Shown here in pieces: positions 11,775-31,402 of a stretch of 64,000 bases of DNA (positions within the stretch are counted from its first letter, which is position 1; the number at the start of each line of letters is the position of its first letter). This stretch comes from Heloderma charlesbogerti (lineage: Eukaryota; Chordata; Lepidosauria; Squamata; Helodermatidae). The notes beneath the pieces were generated by a model. It was not told the origin of the DNA, did no database searches, and was given only the letters and a program-made list of their open reading frames with translations. The DNA is taken from the NCBI GenBank assembly GCA_026122225.1, contig JANEZZ010002701.1, forward strand, positions 62,001-126,000, in the 5' to 3' direction. The position numbers were made by a program, and so were the translations under genes.

Positions 11775-11985
11775 AAAACCAGTGTGGTGTAGTGGTTAAG
11801 GTGATGAACTATGGGTCTCCCCATTCCTAGTCTAAGTCTCCACTCAGCCATTAAACTCAGTAGTCAACCACTACCTTTCAGCCTAGTCTACCCCATAGGG
11901 TTGTTGCAAGGGTAAAATGGAGGTGTGTGGAACCATGTATGCTGCCCTGAACTCCTTGGAAAAAATACAGGATACAAGTGTAGTT
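11775..11985 (+). mobile_element. tRNA-derived SINE, same family, diverged
   Basis: CCAGTGTGGTGTAGTGGTTA, then CCATAGGGTTGTTGCAAGGG and GCTGCCCTGAACTCCTTGG align with the 8.2 and 58.7 kb copies. Confidence 0.7.
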
Positions 11986-11989
11986 AGTT

Positions 11990-12027
11990 AATACATACAT
12001 ACATACATGCATGCATGCATGCATGCA
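11990..12027. repeat. (ATAC)n(ATGC)n microsatellite
   Basis: ATAC units pass directly into ATGC units. It abuts the end of a diverged SINE. Confidence 0.85.
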
Positions 12028-12099
12028 ATAATACTCAGTAAGCTTAGCCAAGCTGGCAAGATGTGGTTCACACTTGAGTAGGACCAGGGTTTTCTCCCT

Positions 12100-12990
12100 A
12101 GCAAGTCAAATAGTGCTACAGTAGTTCTGCTCCTACCTGTGGGGCCGATTCCAGACAGCGGTATTGGGGGATTCCTGTTCTGCCCCATGACTATTAAGCT
12201 GTGGGGTGCCACAGGGTTCTCTTCTATCCCCCATGCTCTTCAACATCTATATGAAGCCATTGGGTGAGCTCAGTAGTTTGGGGGTGGGATGTCACCAGCA
12301 TTTCCTGTGATGCTCAGCTCTACTTCTCCTTGTCATTGGAGTCACCTGGGGCAGTGAAGGTACTGGACCATTGCCTGGAGGTGGTAATGGGCTGGATGAG
12401 GGCAAATAAACTTAAGCTGAATCCTGACAAGATGAAAGCTCTGTGGATTGGTGGTTCCCAAGTCTGGGAAATGGGTAAGTGACCTGTCCTAGATGGGGTT
12501 GCACTCCCCCTGAAGGAGCAGGTGCGTAGCTTGGGAGTACTCCTAGATCCATTCCTGTCACTGGAGCCCCAGGTGGACTCCGTGGCCTGGCCTGGAGCCA
12601 GCTTCGGCTGATCCATCAGCTATGGCCTTTCCTGGACAGGGATAACCTAGTGCATGCACTAGTAACTTCCAGATTAGAGTCCTGCAATGCACTTTACGTG
12701 GGGCTGCCCTTGAAGATGACTCGGAAGTTGCAGATAGTGCAAAATGCAGCAGCTAGACTGTTGACTGGAACATCACATAAAGATAATATAACACCAATCT
12801 TAAAGGAATTGCACTGGCCGCCAATACATTTCCAGTCAGAATTCAAGGTCCTGGTGATGACATTTAAAGCCCTAAGTGGCTTGGGACCTTGATATTTGAG
12901 GGAGCGCCTCCCCCTACATATTCATAAAGAGAGACAAGACAGCTAAAATCCCTTATTTCTTAATCTAGGTCATGTATATTTGGAAAGGTT
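12100..12990 (+). mobile_element. L2 LINE, RT to 3' region, decayed
   Basis: Remnants in several frames: GVPQGSLLSPMLFNIY-like, LKLNPDKMKALWIGGS, LGVLLDPFLSLEPQVD-like, LESCNALYVGLPLKMTRKLQ, ILKELHWPPIHFQSEFK and LVMTFKALSGLGP. Multiple frameshifts. Older than the 39-42 kb copies. Confidence 0.82.
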
Positions 12991-13704
12991 TTAGCTTTCT
13001 GCTTTTATAATTTTAGCTATCAAGAAATCCCTATGTAAGGAAGTCAGTGCATAAACAGTAGGGAAACTGCTGAATAGTGTCTGAAAACAAAGTTCGAAGT
13101 TATACTCAGGAAGTTTGGATACTTCCTGCTATAAAAAGCTCACCACTTGATAATAATCCCACAACATATAAACTGAGATTTCCTAAAATATTAAAGCTCC
13201 AGCATTGGGCAGAAGACAGGGTTGCCATTTTTTCCATGTACTGAGATACAGTAAGCTCTGTTCAAAATATTATGTGGAACCAAAAATAAGTGAATATCCA
13301 AAGCGAGACTGAAAAAAGCATTTTAAAGCAAGCAAATTTTGACTATAAAAGTTACTGGGCCCAATTCTTCCGAAGTCGATAAGCACTTGCATGTCCCGTT
13401 GAGTGCACTCCGTTGAGTGGGAGTGTTAAGCGTGTATTTAAATCTGCTCCAGCAGAAGTGATCCATGTGCAAAAGTGGTGTTTTGTATATATAGCTGATC
13501 ATTCCCACCTGCTTTCTGATACTTCCAAAAGCATTAAACTGGCTGAACTCATCTTTTGATGTTCACAGGGCCACTAGTTTTTAATACGTGACTAATTGCC
13601 AATGACTACAGCTTTGTTTCAGTGGGTTTATTTTGCTTATTCAATGAAATCAGCATCAAAGAGTCACCCTAAGTCTTTTGATTACCCTGTTTGGAATTTT
13701 TGAA
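12991..13704. other. Intergenic AT-rich, no supported feature
   Basis: No motif-bearing open frame and no assignable repeat. Confidence 0.5.
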
Positions 13705-14110
13705 CGTATGTATATTGTCGGTGGCTTAGTGGTTAAGACGCTGAACTGCAGACTGGAAGGTCGGCAGGTCAGCAGTTCGAGACCAGAGTGCTGCATGACA
13801 GAGTGAGCTCCTGTCTTCAATCCCAGCTTCTGCCAACGTAGCAGTTCGAAAGCAAGAAATTGCAAGCAGATAAATAGGGACCGCCTTGGCAGGAAAGGTA
13901 ACAGCAAGCTTCGGCTATTGGGCGGTATAGAAATAAATAAATAAATAATAAAAAAAAACCCAGCGTTCCGTGCACCTCGGTGTTCAGTCATGCCGGCCAC
14001 ATGACCATGGAAGCGTCTTCGGACAGCGCTGGCTCTTCGGCTTAGAAACGGGGATGAGCACCGCACCCTAGAGTCGGACACGACTGGTTGGGGACACCTT
14101 TTCCTTTTTA
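13705..14110 (+). mobile_element. Sauria-type tRNA-derived SINE with internal insertion
   Basis: Pol III A box TGGCTTAGTGGTTAAGACGC and B box GCAGTTCGAGACC near the 5' end. The body includes GAGCTCCTGTCTTCAATCCC and CAACGTAGCAGTTCGAAAGC. The 3' region has GCCGGCCACATGACCATGG and the BovB-like tail GAGTCGGACACGACTGG. About 55 bp at 13908-13965 (GGGCGGTATAGAAATAAATA) is an inserted L2-like tail. Sauria SINEs mark squamates. Confidence 0.82.
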
Positions 14111-14269
14111 TATTGTCAACAAGTTCTTATTCCATTTAATGCATTGCCTTATTTATGGTATATCAACTTAAATAAAATAACCTGTTAAATTTCAGTGCTA
14201 TGCTAACTGATTTATAATATCTCCTCACAATGGAGGACATGCTGAACAACTTAAGCATATCCAGTAAAT

Positions 14270-14470
14270 CATTTTGATGGAACAGGAAAAGAGGAAGTTA
14301 TACAACAATGGAACCAGTTACCTATGGAGGTGGTGGGCTCTCCCACACTGGAGGCATTCAGGATGGGGCTGGACAGCCATCTGTCAGGGATGCTCTGACT
14401 TGGATTCCTGCACTGAGCAGGGGGTTGGACTCGATGGTCTTATAGGCCCCTTCCAACCCTATTCCTGCTC
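14270..14470 (+). mobile_element. CR1 LINE 3' terminal fragment
   Basis: Includes CAATGGAACCAGTTACCTATGG, GGCTGGACAGCCATCTGTCA and GGGGGTTGGACTCGATGG, ending in CCCCTTCCAACCCTATTC. It matches the end of the CR1 copies at 10.9 and 33.8 kb on the opposite strand. Confidence 0.85.
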
Positions 14471-14474
14471 GAGG

Positions 14475-14850
14475 ACTGAAATCTGTTGGAGGGGCCCTCC
14501 TCTGTGTCCCATCAGTGTGAGACATACTATAGTGGGACATGGGAGAGGACCTTCTCTGCTGTGACACCCCTGTTATGGAATGCCCTTGCCTTGGAGGCCC
14601 AATTGGTGCAGACACTGGTTTCATTTCAGCGCCAAGTAAAAACATGGCTTTTTACCAAAGCCTTTGAGGGTTAATTGGATTCCCTACGTTTGTACACCGT
14701 TTTTAGATTTTAAATTGGTTGTCAGCTAGCTTAATGATTTAATATGTTTTTAGCTGTTTAAATTAGTTGTTTTACACTGTTTCAGTTGATTTTATCTGTA
14801 TGCTGCCCTGAGATCCTAATGATATAGGGCAGGATAGAAATGCTTTAAAG
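14475..14850 (+). mobile_element. L2-like LINE 3' end
   Basis: Remnant of SAVTPLLWNALALEAQ and SFQRQVKTWLFTKAFEG. An AT-rich tail follows, ending TGCTGCCCTGAGATCCTAAT and ATAGGGCAGGATAGAAATGC. Confidence 0.75.
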
Positions 14851-15109
14851 AATAAAATAGAACCAAACAAGCTGATGAAGTCTATTTAAGCAGCTTCACA
14901 CTGGAGTATCCCTTTGAAGCTTTTATAGCACGGTGACCTTCAGGTTCTCTGAAAGGTTCTCCCCTGCACTTTTGAATGTTGCTATTTTTGGTATCTGCTT
15001 TTGGCCCATTTATTTTTCTGTGTAGAGAGAGACTGACCCATTTCTCCAGCGAAGGCAGCACTGGTGGCAAGCAACTCCACTCAGCACTCATGTGGGAAAT
15101 GACCCTTCC

Positions 15110-15180
15110 CCATCCTAGCACCCCCCAGATGTGTTGAACTGCAACTCCCATCATTCCCAGCCAGCATGATAGGGAAGGTT
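15110..15180. mobile_element. Hairpin MITE, same family, one arm
   Basis: CCCCCCAGATGTGTTGAACT, then GCAACTCCCATCATTCCCAG. Partial copy. Confidence 0.5.
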
Positions 15181-15658
15181 ATGATAGGTAAATCAGATTA
15201 ACACAAAGATCTTTGCATTCAGGATTTAATTTAAATAGCCATTATTGATGACTTACAATTCAGGGGGTGGGGAAAGATGATAAAATCCTAAAAACCTCCT
15301 CTTCGTTCAACTGACATAACAGATATGGTAGCCAAACAGTCTGGCTTACTCTTATTCCAAAGTACCCATTCCTGTCCAAACAGTTGCAAATCTGAAACTC
15401 TGCAGCCTGAACCAGGCGGACAATCTTAGGAACAAAGTCGCACTGAACTTGGGGTGGATCGGTGGAGTGACAGCCTGATGGATTTACTCAGAAGTCAGTA
15501 AACAATATTTTACTGAGAAAGCACATTCTTGAAGTGTCTTAGTATTAACAGTAACTAAATCTACAGCCCAAACCCTTTTACCAAAGTTACGCCAAGTTTG
15601 ACATAGGACTAATGTGTGGGAACTGGAAGAGGCCCTAAAATGTATGGATTGAAATAAG

Positions 15659-15745
15659 GGGTTGTATCCAATGGCAGTCTAACACACATTGAAATGAATG
15701 CAGATTATCTACTGTAAGTAGGACCAACATTGGAAACAACCCTAG
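15659..15745. mobile_element. MITE, TATCCAATGTTAG family
   Basis: GGGTTGTATCCAATGGCAGT at left and CCAACATTGGAAACAACCC at right are inverted complements. The centre shares ATTGAAATGAATG with the 10.15-kb copy. Confidence 0.6.
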
Positions 15746-15984
15746 CTTCGCAGGACCAACTTATTTGGTAGCTACAGCAGTGATCAAAAGCGCAAATTCT
15801 CTCAGAACTGTAATTATAATAGGCATCATGTGTGGGCAACACACATACTATATTTCAGCTTATGTACTGGAGATGTATGCACAATCCTGTAACAAAACTG
15901 AAAAATAAGAGATGCAGTCTGCACTTTGAGAGTTTTGAGGGGTGCGGAGGAAAGAGACACCATTACACCTCTGAGACAGACGAT

Positions 15985-16125
15985 GAACATACAAACCCTC
16001 CTGGATCAGGCCAAAAGGTTCATGTAGACCAGCCTCCTGCTCCCCAATGGGGCTGAGTAGGTGCCTTCTGAAAGCCCACAAGTAGGACATGGGTGCAGTA
16101 GACCCCTCCCGCTGTTTCACACTGC
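15985..16125 (-). mobile_element. CR1-like LINE 3' end, diverged
   Basis: CCTCCTGGATCAGGCCAAAAG, TAGACCAGCCTCCTG and GAAAGCCCACAAGTAGGACA are the reverse of the second CR1-like subfamily 3' end seen at 57.9 kb. Confidence 0.6.
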
Positions 16126-16648
16126 CTCAATAGCCTTCAGTCCCTGCAACAGGTCAAGTACCTGTCAGTGTTGAAGTGAAATAGGATCACCCAAAAGTGA
16201 GGTTCTGGTTTCTACCTAGTTGGGGGACTCCCTATGTGTACAGTAATGTGTCTATAAATGAAGAGAAATAACTTTAACTCCTTATGAAAACCAGCCATGT
16301 GAGCTTCTAGGACCCCTCAATTTGCAAGGCATTAGGAACATGCAGGGCAGAAATATACAAGAGCAACACATCTCATTGCCTGGAGTGGGAACTTCTGGAT
16401 TCACACTGAATTTCTGTATTTGCTGTAATTCATGTTTTCTTTTTGTTGGGTGAAGGGGAGGATACATTAATGCCCAAACATAGCTACAATAAAAGCCTGG
16501 TTTTCTTCATTCTTTTCAATAGGCAGTTCACACTTCTACCCTGGGAAAGACAGTAAAGGAATCAGAAGTTGGGCAGACTGTGTGAGTCCATAAATGAAGT
16601 TATGATTGCAGGCAGTTGTACTATGGAATGTTGAAGGTGTCCCGTTAA

Positions 16649-16689
<41 letters not shown>

Positions 16690-18736
16690 GCGCGCGAAGG
16701 TGATGGAGGAAAGTGCAGGACAAAGGGAATTTGGCTGGCATGAGTCACTAACAGCTAATAGTGTCCTAGAGGTAAGCACTCGGCTTGGTAAAGGAAGAGA
16801 ATGGATACTGTGAGAGCAAGACATCCTCCCCATGATATACTCCCCCTCCCCTGCCATATAGCAATGAAGTGTTCAGGTTCAATCCTGGTAGCCAGTTCTG
16901 CTTCTAAGCCCTTTAGCATATATAGCACAGTGTGGAAAAGCAGGGGTAGGGGGAGAACTCGGATCATGGAAATTATCCATGGGGAAGAAACAATGCATTT
17001 CTTGACTTGGTGCAAAGGAAAATCATCAAGACCTAAGAAATTCAAAGTAAGAACATAGTTTTATCGAATAGAAAAACAGACAGTACAATCGTCATGTGAT
17101 GGGGCAGAACAACCATCATGAGCATCTCCATTTTGTTTCTGTTGAGAAGGGGAATGAACTGGAGTTCAAGTATTTGTTCAGGCACCTCTTCCCAAGTCTT
17201 CAGGCACATTCATGTAGATGTTAAAACAGCACGGGGAACAAAACTGGACCTTCCACAGACAAAACTGAAATTCCACAGGGCAGATCTGATGGAGAGGAAC
17301 AGTGTACTGCTAACACAACTCTCTGGCATCTTCCTGAAAGGTACGAGTGGGACCACTGCAGCCCAGTGCCTCAAATAAGCCTACACAAATAGACCGAAAT
17401 ACCACAACTGACTGGTACTGAAAAATGCTCAGGGAGTTGCCAAGGGAATTTCAGCCTCAAACTATATTGATACGGATCAAGATGATCTTATCATCCAAGA
17501 GTGCCTAGAACTGGTCTGCACAGCAGGCTCAGTCACCTTATCCCAAAGAGTAACTGCTCTCTATTTTGCAAGGGTACATGGATCTAACATTGACTTTACA
17601 TTTGAACACCAAGATCAAGCTAACTGAAAGGTTGGCCAGATGGACTTGTTCCTGAGATACAGGGAGTCACCCTTCTTAAGAGGCGCTTGGACTCTCCACT
17701 TCCATTGCCGTAGCTCTTTCCTGCTACTTACTTGGTTGCCTGGTGCTGCAGACTTAGGTGCCATGTTTCCTTGCAAGAATGTACATGTGCATTGACTTAG
17801 GAAATATGGCACCTTGCAGCCACAAATAGTGATCTGCACTGCAAGAGGAGGTGTGTGTGGGGGTCCCACCTCCATGAACTGAGTAACATCATGCAAATTC
17901 AAGCAAGGCTGGCTGAAAATAAACCAGTTTTTAAAAAACGAAATGGTTTCATATTATGAAATATGGGAGGATCCTAATGGACAGGGAGATTACAAATAAG
18001 ATAACTTTAAGATTTAGTTCTTGACTTTGGGGGGAATTGTGTATCAAACTGGAAATATGCACTTCCTCCTGTTTTCCAGGAATATGCAAGACTAGGAATT
18101 TTGAGAGAATTTTAGTTGTTCATTAAGGGTGGAAGGAGATGTCACAACAGAAATAGAGTTTGCAACCCTGTGCATGTCCCTCAAATGCTAATGCAGGGCC
18201 ATGCACATTTGTGAGGGAGAAATAGTTGGTGGAAGAAGGGTTAAGAAGCACTCCTTTCCCCTGCAGATTCTCTCCTTGACACCCCTCCCTCCCCCAGACC
18301 TTCAATTCTTGTTAGCCCAGGAAATTCAGGGGTGGGGCCTACATCTAGTTCTCCCCTTCACGCCATCAAGTAAAGGGCTAAAACCTTGTCTCTTCCATCT
18401 CACATCAAGTAGGAAGAGACTGTACCCCATATAAAGGACTGGAATTTAGGGGAAACAAGTTAAAACATGTGAGAGAATAGTGATTTCTTGAAAGACCTGG
18501 TAGCTAGACAATTTCCAGAAGTGCCTTTAAACTTATTCTCAGTGTATATATGAATGCATCGGCTACTTGTCAAACAGGAATAAAAGTGAAATGAGAAACC
18601 AACAAGCCTCCCCAGAGCTCTTGCAGAAAGCACCCCAAATGCTGTAATGTTTCAAGACTCAGAAGCTGAAGAACTTTCAGTGGTCTTGCCCAGGTTCTGT
18701 CAGCTAATCACTCTAGGCTGCATCAGATCAGGACAG
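16126..18736 (-). other. TDH downstream region / possible 3'UTR
   Basis: Lies 3' of the TDH stop on its strand. No other exon is recognisable. The plus-strand open frame overlapping 18647-18997 is the antisense shadow of TDH exon 9. The 3'UTR probably occupies the upper part, but no polyadenylation signal fixes its end. Confidence 0.5.
16651..16697. repeat. (CA)n(CG)n microsatellite
   Basis: About 18 CA units run into a CG run, a strictly alternating purine-pyrimidine tract. Confidence 0.92.
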
Positions 18737-28236
<9,500 letters not shown>

Positions 28237-28375
28237 TCTTCAAGAGTGCTGGAAGAAAATGGAAAGCATTACGGTTACTAATAAGATGTTCCACCAACAG
28301 AGTCTGTTCAGGCAGAGCCGATACCTGAACTGCTAATGAATTGCCAACACATCTCATTAGCTACAATGAAGCAGC

Positions 28376-28550
28376 ATCCTGCTCTCTCAGAGGTAGAGCA
28401 CGTGCTTTGCATACAAAACACCTCTGGCATTTCCAGTTAGGGATGGGAAAGACACCTGCCTGAAACCCAGGAGAGATGCTGCCAGCCAGTGTAGACGGTC
28501 CTAAGCTCGACGGACCAATAATCTAATTTGATATAAGGCACTCACATCAG
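28376..28550 (+). mobile_element. tRNA-derived SINE, same family, in TDH intron 1
   Basis: CAGAGGTAGAGCACGTGCTT, GAAACCCAGGAGAGATGCTG and CCAGTGTAGACGGTCCTAAG align with the 9.0-kb SINE. The B box is damaged. It lies 128 bp upstream of TDH exon 2. Confidence 0.72.
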
Positions 28551-30517
28551 GTTCCTAGGCACTCACATCTTTGGCATTTTGCTGCCTGGCTGGGACATGG
28601 CTGGATCAACACAGAGCCAGTAATGGAAGTTCTCAGCAAAAAAATTATCTGTCCTAATCATACTGTTTGCTTTAGGAGTCTCCCTAGTGAAAGTGTTTAT
28701 ATAGAGCTAGTATGCAATTATGCCAGTCAGCCTGGCATGCACTGCAGGCAATTCCCAGAGTTCAGAGCCATTCTACAAGCCTGCCAATTGTTTCCCCCAT
28801 CCCTGGTGCAGAAGTTAAGGGGTGTAGAGCCAGCTCAAGGCAGAAAACCTAAATGGCAAAGCCCTCTCAATATATTAACACAGCAACCAGTCCAGAAATT
28901 CTCCTATGTTAGCCTTATTAAAGTGAATAGGTGCTGTGGAAGAGCGTCATCTTTCAGGGATTACATGAAGTTCATATCCCGCTTTTCAAATTAATGACAT
29001 CACATCTCATCAAACTTCACACATTCTACCTTAAATGCAGTTACATTTGATTTGACTGCAGGAAAACCTTGCACGATTGTATGACCAGAAAGAAGAGACT
29101 GATATCAATGAAGATTTATTACAACACTATATTCAGTAAAGATCACATAACTGCTACACCTGTGTGAACAACTTATATCTCTATCATAAATTTCTGCTGT
29201 TTCTCAGAAAAATTTTGAAACACACAATACTTTATTATTCGCCATGCCAGTTGATTTATTCCCAGTGCTGCAAGTCTTTGGAGCCAGCCAGAACTAACAA
29301 GGTTCTAGCTACACCTGTTCATTGTAAATCTAATACAGGGGCTAAGGAGTCCGTCTGCAGACTCAAGCTACTGATGAAGTTAGAGAACCTCTCTCACAAC
29401 TACACAGTGCCAGACAGGGGAATACCCTCACTACAGCATGGAAGCAATCTTCCTGTAGATACCCCGAAACTAGAATTCTGGGCAGCACAATTATGGTTTA
29501 ATATACCCACAAAAGTGATAAAAGGTACTTAGTCGAATTTAGTTTTCATGAAGGTCAACAATAGTGCTAACTGTTAGCCCTTGCAGGAAAATGATATCTG
29601 TGCCCAATTACTAAAATTCTGCTGACAGCTGCATTCTGACCTTGTCCTATTAATACTTGGCATCTTGGAGAATAAACCAAACAGAAAGACAGAAAAGTCA
29701 AAACAATACAGAAGTGATTTTAACTGGTACAGGAGTCTTCCTTTCCCCTCCCCCAGATAGAGGAATGATGCAACATGTTCTCTGTCTCAGCTTACCTTCC
29801 TTTCTGCCAGAGGCTTGGCAAAGGAAAAGGGAGTGATATTTATGGGGCACAGCCTCTCTGCTAAGCCAATGAGAGCTCTCAAGGGAGTGGGAGTTGTCTT
29901 CTACATAGAAAAGGGTGTGGGCATGCACACGCAGACATGAGCTCAGTACATGATGGACACACATCGCTGTCCAGTTTGTTTAATTTAAAAATAGCGCAAC
30001 CACAAAACGCGCACAGGCTTCTGACAGCAACAAAAGCAACAAGAGTGCTGTTTTTCTAGTGCTGGGCATACTTGCCTGGGACACTGGGTTTATACTTTAT
30101 TTTCTCTTTTCCCTGCTTAGGGGGAGGCTAAACTAACACATGCCTATTGGCTGCTATTAAAACAGCTACAGCAGTAGTTTGAAGTGATGTTCCTTCTAAT
30201 CTCCACAAAGTCAAGTGCTATTGGCTCAATTTTTTAAAAAAAGTTAAGATAAAAACTCTGTGATACTTCAAACCACACAGCTGGAGAGAACAAAAAGCCA
30301 CCAATGCTTATCCACTACTGAAAATCAAGATTCACCAGTAACATGCATGCGCACCCCCCCACACACAAACCCCGCAAGCAATTGACCTACAAAACAGACA
30401 TAGCTTAAGGATGTGAGTTATGCCATGTTACAAGAAAATTCATATGAGAAATTCACATGCAGATTGCTAGCACAGGAAAAAGACACTCTTGCTAACAAAT
30501 AGTTCTGGCACAATTCT
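28551..30517. other. TDH intron 1 (first part), nothing coding seen
   Basis: AT-rich, with short open frames lacking motifs or splice context. Confidence 0.5.
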
Positions 30518-30606
30518 AAGCATAAACAAAGAGTCTTGTGGCACCTTAAAGCCTAACAAATTACTTTTTCATAAGCTTTTGTAGACTTTAGCCCACTCCA
30601 TTAAAC
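30518..30606 (+). repeat. Interspersed repeat (TCTTGTGGCACCTTAAAG family)
   Basis: CAAAGAGTCTTGTGGCACCT, TAAAGCCTAACAAATTAC and ATAAGCTTTTGTAGAC. A reverse copy starts 31.3 kb, so the two bracket the BovB fragment. Class unassigned. Confidence 0.55.
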
Positions 30607-30609
30607 GCT

Positions 30610-31279
30610 TGTTGCTGTTGTTCAGTCATTAAGTCATGTCCGACTCTTTGTGACCCCATGGACCATAGCACACCAGGCCTTCCTGCCCTCCGCTATCTCC
30701 CGGAGTGTGCTCAAGTTCATATTCATTGCATCGGTGATGCTATCTAGCCATTTCATCCTCTGCCGTCCCCTTCTCCTTTTGCCTTCAGTCTTTCCCAGCA
30801 TCAGGGTCTTTTCCAGAGAGTTTTCTCTTCGCATTAGGTGGCCAAAATATTTGAGCTTCAGCTTCAGTATCTGTCCTTCCAATGAGCACTCAGGGTTGAT
30901 TTCCTTTAGGATTGACTGATTTGACCTCCTTGCAGTCCAGAAGACTCGTAGGAGTCTCCTCCAGCACCACAGTTCGAAGGCATTGATTCTTCAGCGCTCA
31001 GCCTTCCTCATACTCCAGCTCTCACAGCCATACGTTACTACTGGGAAAACCATAGCTTTGATTATGCGGACCTTTGTCGGCAAGGTGATGTCTCTGCTTC
31101 TGACTATGCTGTCTAGGTTTGCCATAGCTTTCCTCCCAAGGAGAAAGCATCTTTTAATTTCATGGCTACAGTCACCGTCTGCGGTGATCTTGGAGCCCAA
31201 GAAAATAAAATCTGTCACTGCTTCCATTTCTTCCCCTTCTATATGCCAGGAAGTGATGGGGCCAGATGCCATGATCTTA
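30610..31279 (-). mobile_element. BovB 3' portion, about 670 bp, in TDH intron 1
   Basis: The minus-strand coding remnant includes FIFLGSKITADGDCSHEIKR, ITLPTKVRIIKAMVFPVVTYGCESW and RRRGRQRMKWLDSITDAMN. It ends at the tail TTGTTGCTGTTGTTCAG on the plus strand. The 5' truncation point abuts a (GT)n run. It carries the segment that is missing from the full-length copy at 62.78 kb. Confidence 0.88.
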
Positions 31280-31305
31280 GTGTGTGTGTGTGTGTGTGTG
31301 TGTGT
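31280..31305. repeat. (GT)n microsatellite at the BovB 5' truncation point
   Basis: About 13 GT units directly beside the truncated end of the BovB fragment. Confidence 0.88.
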
Positions 31306-31402
31306 TAAATCTTATGCCAGAATAAATTTGTTAGTCTTTAAGGTCTCACAATACTGTTATTTTTGCTGCAATGGACAAGGCTACCCCTCTGGAAATTCTA
31401 AA
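31306..31402 (-). repeat. Interspersed repeat (TCTTGTGGCACCTTAAAG family)
   Basis: ATGCCAGAATAAATTTGTTAG, TCTTTAAGGTCTCACAATAC and GACAAGGCTACCCCTCTGG, the reverse of the 30.5-kb copy and its upstream part. Confidence 0.55.
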
